64,000 nt of DNA from Bacillus marasmi (GTDB lineage: Bacteria > Bacillota > Bacilli > Bacillales > Cytobacillaceae). The stretch is from NCBI RefSeq assembly GCF_902168435.1, contig NZ_LR656168.1, forward strand, positions 124,001 through 188,000. Reading direction: 5' to 3'. Shown in pieces: positions 58,501 through 64,000 of the stretch (within the stretch, counting starts at the first letter, position 1; each line of letters opens with the position of its first letter). The notes under the pieces were generated by a model, which did no database searches, was not told where the DNA came from, and was given only the letters and a program-made list of their open reading frames with translations. The translations under genes and the position numbers were made by a program.

Positions 58501-60693
58501 CTATTTTAATTTTAAGTTTTTCAAAGCATCAGCCAAAGCCGTATTGATAGGCTCTTCTTGTTTGTTTTGTTGTTTTAAATATTTCTGTACAGTTCGTTTA
58601 TCAACTTTACCGCCAGCATCCTTCTTCCGGCGTTCTTGGAATGAAGACATTTTTTCGCGGTAACCACATTTACAAGTGAAGATTTGTCCATCACCTTCCC
58701 CACGTAGCTCCAGCTTTTTATGGCATTGTGGACAGCGTGCATTTGTAACGCGAGCGACATTTTTTCGATGTCCACATTCACGGTCCTGACAAACCAACAT
58801 TTTCCCCTTCTTCCCATTTACTTCAAGCAAAGGCTTTCCGCATTCAGGGCAGGATTTTGTGGAAATATTATCATGCTTATATTTTTTATTACTAGCTTTA
58901 ATCTCAGCAACAATTTCTTTAGTGTAGCCTTTCATTTCCCCAATGAAAATTTCCTTCTTTAACTTTCCTTTAGCAATAGCCTCTAGCTTTTGTTCCCACT
59001 GTGCTGTTAAAGTTGGGGATTTTAAATCTTCAGGGACAAGCTCCAATAGTTGTTTTCCTTTTGATGTTAAATATATATCTTTGCCTCGCTTTTCAATTAA
59101 AAAAGAATTAAACAGCTTTTCAATAATATCCGCCCGTGTTGCCACTGTGCCTAATCCACCAGTTGATTTTAATGTTTCCGCGAGCTTTTTATCATGAGTT
59201 TCCATATATTTGGTTGGGTTCTCCATTGCCGAAAGCAATGTTGCTTCATTAAAATGCGCAGGAGGTTTTGTTTGACCAGATGTTTGGACGATTAAATTGA
59301 TATTTAATTGATCGCCTCTTTCGATCCGCGGTAGGATTTGTTCCTTCACCTCGTCAATCGCCTCCTCCTCTTCAAAGCGATTTTCATATACCTCTTTCCA
59401 GCCGCTTGTTAAAATTGTTTTCCCTCTAGCAATGAAGCTCTCATCACCAATTTTTGCATGAAGTGTTAATTGCTCGTACTCAAAAGCAGGGAATAGTACA
59501 GCTAAAAAGCGCTTTACTACTAAGTCATAAATTTTTCGTTCTTTATCTGTGAAAGCCGAATAGTTTACATAGCCTTCCGTTGGAATAATGGCATGATGAT
59601 CCGATACTTTACTATCATCAACAAATGCCTTTGAAGCCTTTATTGGCTTATTTAGTACTTTATGTGCGAGCTGGCGATATTCACCTACCCCACACGCTTT
59701 CAAGCGTTCTGGAATCGTACCAACGATGTCAGAAGAAATATAGCGTGAATCCGTACGCGGATAGGTTAGTACCTTATGTTGTTCATACAGCTTTTGCATA
59801 ATGTTCAGCGTTTCCTTAGCAGAATAACCAAAGATTTTATTCGCATCACGTTGCAATTCAGTTAAGTCATAAAGACCTGGTGCAAAGGACTTCTTCGTTT
59901 TTTTGTCAATTTCCGTAACAAGAGCAGCTTTATTTTTACCTATTGTATTTATGATTGCTGCGATTTTCTCTTGATCAAAACTACTGCGGTTTCCTTTTGA
60001 GTCATGCCAAGTCAGCTTTAAATTATTTGCTGTTTGAGCTTCAATGCCGTAAAAATCTTTAGCCTTGAAGTTTTTGATTTCAGCTTCACGGGCTGCAATC
60101 ATGGCAACAGTAGGTGTTTGTACCCGACCACAGTTTAGTTGGGCATTAAATCTAGTTGTTAAGGCACGTGTAGCATTGAGTCCGATATACCAGTCCGCCT
60201 CTGAACGTGCTACAGCTGAATGGAATAAGTTTTCATATTCTTTTCCATTTTTTAACTTTTGAAATCCTTCTTTAATTGCTTTGTCGGTAACTGAGGATAT
60301 CCAAAGTCGTTTTATCGGTTTATTGACTTTTGCTTTCGCAATAATCCATCGGGCAACTAATTCGCCTTCACGTCCTGCATCAGTAGCAATAATGATTTCA
60401 CTCACATCATTACGAACAAGTTGGGATTTAACTGCGTTATATTGTTTTCCAGACTGCCTAATGACTGTTAATTTCAATCTTTCTGGAAGCATTGGCAGGT
60501 CCTCTAATTTCCAGGACTTATATTTTTCATCATAGCTTTCTGGATCAGCAAGTGTAACCAAGTGCCCCAATGCCCACGTGACAATATACTTATCACCTTC
60601 CAAAAAGCCATTACCTTTTTTATTACAGTTCAATACTCGTGCAATATCACGAGCAACTGAAGGTTTCTCAGCAAGTACTACGCTTTTTTTCAC
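58501..60693 (-). CDS. topB: DNA topoisomerase III (TopB)
   Basis: This 730-residue type IA topoisomerase relaxes and decatenates DNA. The Toprim domain starts VVLAEKPSVARDIARVLNC and includes IIATDAGREGELVARWI. The catalytic Tyr is in LTYPRTDSRYISS. The C-terminus holds zinc ribbons: SCPECGKPLLEVNGKKG with CQDRECGHR, and CPQCHKKLEL with CKCGYR. The length and domain order are normal for Bacillus TopB. It has no neighbour on its strand. Confidence 0.95.
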   Translation of the reverse strand: MKKSVVLAEKPSVARDIARVLNCNKKGNGFLEGDKYIVTWALGHLVTLADPESYDEKYKSWKLEDLPMLPERLKLTVIRQSGKQYNAVKSQLVRNDVSEIIIATDAGREGELVARWIIAKAKVNKPIKRLWISSVTDKAIKEGFQKLKNGKEYENLFHSAVARSEADWYIGLNATRALTTRFNAQLNCGRVQTPTVAMIAAREAEIKNFKAKDFYGIEAQTANNLKLTWHDSKGNRSSFDQEKIAAIINTIGKNKAALVTEIDKKTKKSFAPGLYDLTELQRDANKIFGYSAKETLNIMQKLYEQHKVLTYPRTDSRYISSDIVGTIPERLKACGVGEYRQLAHKVLNKPIKASKAFVDDSKVSDHHAIIPTEGYVNYSAFTDKERKIYDLVVKRFLAVLFPAFEYEQLTLHAKIGDESFIARGKTILTSGWKEVYENRFEEEEAIDEVKEQILPRIERGDQLNINLIVQTSGQTKPPAHFNEATLLSAMENPTKYMETHDKKLAETLKSTGGLGTVATRADIIEKLFNSFLIEKRGKDIYLTSKGKQLLELVPEDLKSPTLTAQWEQKLEAIAKGKLKKEIFIGEMKGYTKEIVAEIKASNKKYKHDNISTKSCPECGKPLLEVNGKKGKMLVCQDRECGHRKNVARVTNARCPQCHKKLELRGEGDGQIFTCKCGYREKMSSFQERRKKDAGGKVDKRTVQKYLKQQNKQEEPINTALADALKNLKLK

Positions 60694-60826
60694 TTTTTAT
60701 AAACATCCTTTCGGAACAACATTTAATTTTTAATATATCATACAAATCAATATATTGCAGATTACCATGATAGCCGTTTCTTTTGTTTTACTGATATAAT
60801 TATTTCCGGAGAAACGGTGGTGGAAT

Positions 60827-62110
60827 ATGAGACTGAGAGATTGGGATCGAAATTTAAAGGTCCGTTTATATGGGGAATCCTTGATGAACATTTCATTTTG
60901 GATGTTCTTTCCTTTTGTTACAATTTATTTTGCCGAAGAGTTTGGTAAGGATAAAGCCGGCTTTTTATTGATTTTTTCACAAATATTTTCGGTTTTTGCT
61001 AATTTACTTGGAGGCTATTGTGCCGATCGCTTTGGCCGCAAAAAGATGATGGTCCTCTCCGCAGGAGGCCAAGGCATTAGCTTCATGATATTTGGATTGG
61101 CTAACACAGATTGGCTTGATGCTGCTTGGATTAGCTTTGTCTGCTATACCTTTGTTGGCATTTTTAGTGCCTTTTATTGGCCTGCAAGTCAAGCGATGGT
61201 TGCTGATGTCGTCGAAGAAAAAGATCGAAATCACGTTTTTGCTATTTTTTATACATCTATAAATATCGCAGTTGTCATTGGGCCGTTAATAGGGGCCATT
61301 TTCTACCCAACATATCGGGTTCACTTAATGGTTATCGCTGGAGGAGCCTGCATCCTTTTAGGTTTCCTTTTAGCAAAATGGACTCGTGAAACAGCACCGA
61401 GGTTCAATGCTAAAGGTTTGGATGGCAATAAACATTGGTATTCTTTTATCGGAAGACAATTAAAGGAGTACTATATCATTCTAAAAGACAAAGTTTTTCT
61501 GCTATTTATTATTGGCGGGGTGTTGTTAGCGCAAACATTCATGCAGCTTGATTTATTAATCCCTGTGTATACAAAGGATAATGTGCAGGAACAAACTTTT
61601 ATTTCCTTGAAAAATTGGACCTTTACGATTGAAGGGGAACAGGCCTTTGGCATTCTCTTATCAGAAAATGGCCTTTTGGTTGCCTTGTTAACCGTTTTAG
61701 TAACAAAATGGATGGGGAAATTTCACGAAAGAAATGTGTTTATTGGATCTTCGTTAATCTATGCAATTGCCATTTACCTTTTCGGACAAACAACATGGAT
61801 TTGGGGGTTGGTGTTCGCTATCGGACTATTTACCCTTGGCGAGTTGATGACAGCTGGCTTACAGCAAACCTTTGTATCAAAGTTAGCCCCTGAGCATTTG
61901 CGAGGCCAATATTTTGCAGCAGCAAGCCTACGCTATACCATCGGTAAAACGATTGCGCCCATCTCTATCCCATTAACCGTATGGATAGGTTATGATTGGA
62001 CGATTGGCTTGCTCAGTTTTTTAGCCATTTTAAGCGCAGTTATCTTTTGGTTGATGTTTGCAATTTTTGAAAAAGAGAAGCAATCTAAGCGACTGAAGGG
62101 GTCGGCATAA
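60827..62110 (+). CDS. MFS drug/proton antiporter-type transporter
   Basis: This 427-residue permease has twelve membrane helices. The loop 2-3 motif is GGYCADRFGRKKMMVLSAGG, followed by FYWPASQAMVADVVEEKDRN and HVFAIFYTSINIAVVIGPLI. A longer central loop (about 195-220 and 255-285) is present. This fits the DHA1 drug efflux group, but the substrate cannot be told. The start ATG follows GGTGG. The intergenic region with topB (133 bp) includes a TATAAT. Confidence 0.88.
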   Translation: MRLRDWDRNLKVRLYGESLMNISFWMFFPFVTIYFAEEFGKDKAGFLLIFSQIFSVFANLLGGYCADRFGRKKMMVLSAGGQGISFMIFGLANTDWLDAAWISFVCYTFVGIFSAFYWPASQAMVADVVEEKDRNHVFAIFYTSINIAVVIGPLIGAIFYPTYRVHLMVIAGGACILLGFLLAKWTRETAPRFNAKGLDGNKHWYSFIGRQLKEYYIILKDKVFLLFIIGGVLLAQTFMQLDLLIPVYTKDNVQEQTFISLKNWTFTIEGEQAFGILLSENGLLVALLTVLVTKWMGKFHERNVFIGSSLIYAIAIYLFGQTTWIWGLVFAIGLFTLGELMTAGLQQTFVSKLAPEHLRGQYFAAASLRYTIGKTIAPISIPLTVWIGYDWTIGLLSFLAILSAVIFWLMFAIFEKEKQSKRLKGSA

Positions 62111-62621
62111 AAGGGGACATCTTAATTTTTTTCAAAATTAATATTAAGAAGCACTAAACTGTTCGTTATTAAAACCTTTTTATGTAGGACTATAATTAAA
62201 GTTCAGTGTTGATTTTCATATAGGTATGAGAATCTAAATAAGAGTAGAATTTCCCCTTATTGTATGTAAGGGGGGCTAAATGAGCTGAAATAAGGGTAGA
62301 TTTTCCGCTTAACTACTCCCCAAAAGACAAAATCAATTGATTTTTATGAAAAAACTCCCGTTATTCTAAGGGAAATATGGGTCATTTCCAAAATAAGCGT
62401 AATTCCTCCGCTTATTTTCAAACACAAGGAAATCAACATTCGGATTTACAGACCTACAGGCAAAAAAAATTGCACTCAATGTGTGATCCACATTTATTTC
62501 AGGGTAGTTCTATAGTAAATAGGAATAAGAAAATCGAACTATTAGGAAATTCAAAGTAGAATTTCGCATGATAGTTCGGTTTTTTGTTTAGCTGAAATAC
62601 TTTTGTCCCAGCCTCCTTTTT
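62111..62621. other. Intergenic region with palindromic repeats and a terminator
   Basis: This 510-bp gap has no recognised gene. Copies of the AATAAG...TTTTCC-type imperfect palindrome lie at about 62236-62261, 62287-62311, 62350-62375 (reverse orientation) and 62392-62419. They are related to those at 40.5 kb. A terminator-like hairpin is at 62535-62586 (CGAACTAT / ATAGTTCG then GTTTTTTG). Confidence 0.7.
62535..62586. terminator. Hairpin terminator before the small lipoprotein gene end
   Basis: Outer stem CGAACTAT / ATAGTTCG and an inner stem GAAATTC / GAATTTC surround a 6-base loop, followed by GTTTTTTG on the plus strand. It can serve the convergent lipoprotein gene as well. Confidence 0.72.
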
Positions 62622-62855
62622 TCATTGTCTGGAATTTTGTTGAATTCGAATATATTCACGCGGCAAAAAATTAATTGTTATTTGGTCAAACATTGAACCT
62701 TGATTAATTTTTACATTTGATATATTCATGGTACCCTCTCGTCCCTCAGTAACCTGCATTTCCTCCGCGGTTCTCGCTTGCTTCTGATCTAAAAACCAAC
62801 ACCCCGAGAATAACAAAAGAAAAATCCCTAATGCAACGCCAATTTTCCTTTTCAT
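62622..62855 (-). CDS. Small putative lipoprotein (77 residues)
   Basis: The protein starts at the ATG at 62855 after GGTGGTGAAAAA. The longer frame adds 28 hydrophobic residues and has no site. The signal sequence KIGVALGIFLLLFSGCWFLD carries a lipobox (LFSGC), so it is probably anchored outside the membrane. The remaining 55 residues show no recognised domain. It is divergent from mrpA. Confidence 0.65.
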   Translation of the reverse strand: MKRKIGVALGIFLLLFSGCWFLDQKQARTAEEMQVTEGREGTMNISNVKINQGSMFDQITINFLPREYIRIQQNSRQ

Positions 62856-62963
62856 TTTTTCACCACCCAAAATTAGGATGAGAAAAAAACGAACTAGGTA
62901 TACTAAGGAAAATTGCCATTGAAACAATTGTTTTTGCAAAATGAGTAAGGAGGTTTTATCGTT

Positions 62964-64000
62964 TTGTCATTATTGCATGTAGCAATACTATCGCCATTAA
63001 TTTTCACAATTGTCGTACCAATTGTGTATAAATTTTTTCGCAACGTACATACAGGTTGGTTTATTTTGCCACTGCCGGTCCTCTTAACTAGTTACTTTAT
63101 AACATTTGTCTCTGTGACAAAAGACAATCGTTCAATCGGAGAGACACTATCATGGATCCCATCACTCGGTATTAATTTTACGGTGCGAGTTGATGGTCTT
63201 GGACTTTTATTTGCACTCCTCATTACAGGAATTGGTTCACTTGTTGTGCTTTACTCCATTTATTATTTAAATAAAAAAACAGAACAGTTAAACACCTTCT
63301 ATATTTATCTTTTATTATTTATGGGCGCCATGCTTGGAGTTGTTCTTTCAGATAACTTAGTTGTTCTCTATATGTTTTGGGAATTAACCAGCTTTTCTTC
63401 CTTCTTTTTAATTGGTTATTGGTATAAACGGGACAAATCACGTTTTGGAGCGCAAAAATCAATGATCATCACCGTATTAGGTGGATTGTGTATGCTTGGA
63501 GGAATTATTCTCCTGTATTTGATGACAGGCACCTTTAGCATCTCAGAAAGCATGGAATTTTTTTATCCTAATTACGTCAAGGATTCGTACTTTATACCAG
63601 CTTTAATTTTCATATTATTAGGAGCTTTTACAAAGTCTGCTCAATTTCCTTTTCATATTTGGCTTCCTGACGCCATGGAAGCTCCAACACCAGTTAGCGC
63701 CTACCTACATTCCGCTACGATGGTCAAAGCAGGAATTTATTTAGTTGCTAGATTTACTCCTTTTTTTGGAGAACATCCATTATGGTTTTGGCTCGTTTCG
63801 GGCATAGGACTACTGACACTTTTCTGGGGCTCCTTTAATGCAGTAAGACAAACTGACTTAAAGGGAATCCTCGCATATTCAACGATTAGTCAGCTAGGAA
63901 TGATCATGTCCTTACTTGGGGTAGGAGCTGCCGCTCTGAAATTTAGCGACACAAACGATAACTATTATCTCGTCGCTACAACTGCTGCAATTTTTCATTT
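62964..64000 (+). CDS. mrpA: Na+/H+ antiporter subunit A MrpA (5' part, continues beyond window)
   Basis: The TTG start at 62964 follows AAGGAGG by nine bases. Reading on, SLLHVAILSPLIFTIVVPI, GINFTVRVDGLGLLFALLIT, YMFWELTSFSSFFLIGYWYK, AQFPFHIWLPDAMEAPTPVS and LKGILAYSTISQLGMIMSLL match MrpA, the large subunit related to complex I NuoL. It belongs to a multi-subunit antiporter used for alkali and salt tolerance, with mrpB and the other subunits expected beyond the edge. About 345 codons are visible. Confidence 0.94.
   Translation, partial: MSLLHVAILSPLIFTIVVPIVYKFFRNVHTGWFILPLPVLLTSYFITFVSVTKDNRSIGETLSWIPSLGINFTVRVDGLGLLFALLITGIGSLVVLYSIYYLNKKTEQLNTFYIYLLLFMGAMLGVVLSDNLVVLYMFWELTSFSSFFLIGYWYKRDKSRFGAQKSMIITVLGGLCMLGGIILLYLMTGTFSISESMEFFYPNYVKDSYFIPALIFILLGAFTKSAQFPFHIWLPDAMEAPTPVSAYLHSATMVKAGIYLVARFTPFFGEHPLWFWLVSGIGLLTLFWGSFNAVRQTDLKGILAYSTISQLGMIMSLLGVGAAALKFSDTNDNYYLVATTAAIFH

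Overview
The window comes from a low-GC, spore-forming Bacillaceae bacterium (Bacillus or a near relative). The evidence is a block whose gene order matches the Bacillus subtilis yfjO-yfjP-pdaA ... yfkD-yfkE-yfkF-yfkH-yfkI-yfkJ-yfkK region, together with SinR/SinI, TcyP, PdaA, YerD-like and YehS-like proteins and strong AGGAGG ribosome binding sites. Many starts are TTG or GTG, and the nearest ribosome binding site was used to move about twenty starts inward from the longest open frame.

Region 1 (1-16.7 kb, minus strand) is a nearly complete ethanolamine utilisation microcompartment locus. In transcription order it reads pduS-like, pduT-like, eutG-like, [antiterminator], eutS, eutP, eutV, eutW, [antiterminator], eutA, eutB, eutC, eutL, a BMC shell protein with a nucleic-acid-binding-like tail, eutE, eutM, eutT, pduL/eutD, a Firmicutes-specific eut protein, eutN, and eutH, which is cut by the window edge. 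A strong sigma-A promoter lies upstream of pduS. Three leaders (before pduS, eutS and eutA) each carry two small hairpins with A1/G4 hexaloops, the second overlapping an intrinsic terminator. This is the layout expected for antitermination by the ANTAR protein EutV, which is phosphorylated by EutW. Ethanolamine ammonia lyase (EutBC) makes acetaldehyde inside the shell. EutE, PduL and EutG convert it to acetyl-CoA, acetyl-phosphate and ethanol. PduS, EutT and EutA maintain the B12 cofactor.

Region 2 (16.7-40 kb) is a mosaic of accessory and housekeeping genes: a VOC protein, an OFA-family transporter with an attenuator-like leader, DUF2294, a glutamate-synthase-domain flavoprotein, a metal P-type ATPase with a separate HMA protein, a lone purC, a Gre-factor-like protein with a structured leader, tcyP, an ABC transporter, a Vat-like acetyltransferase, a superfamily I helicase, a TtcA-like protein and two YsnF/AvaK-domain stress proteins. 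Four copies of a short repeat occupy intergenic gaps between 16.7 and 21.1 kb.

Region 3 (40-56.7 kb) is the yfj/yfk-syntenic block. It is interrupted by fumarase, two minisatellite arrays (51-bp and 53-bp units) and an LPDTA-anchored acidic repeat protein.

Region 4 (56.7-64 kb) holds sinR on the plus strand facing a 42-codon sinI on the minus strand. A c-di-GMP-I riboswitch and Spo0A-box-like sites lie in the sinI leader and promoter. Two tiny unrecognised genes, topB, an MFS transporter, a small lipoprotein and the start of mrpA follow. The most interesting points are the riboswitch-sinI arrangement, the structured leader with an upstream ORF before the Gre-like gene, the BMC shell protein with a Rho_N-like tail, and the FNR-type palindrome before the metal ATPase.
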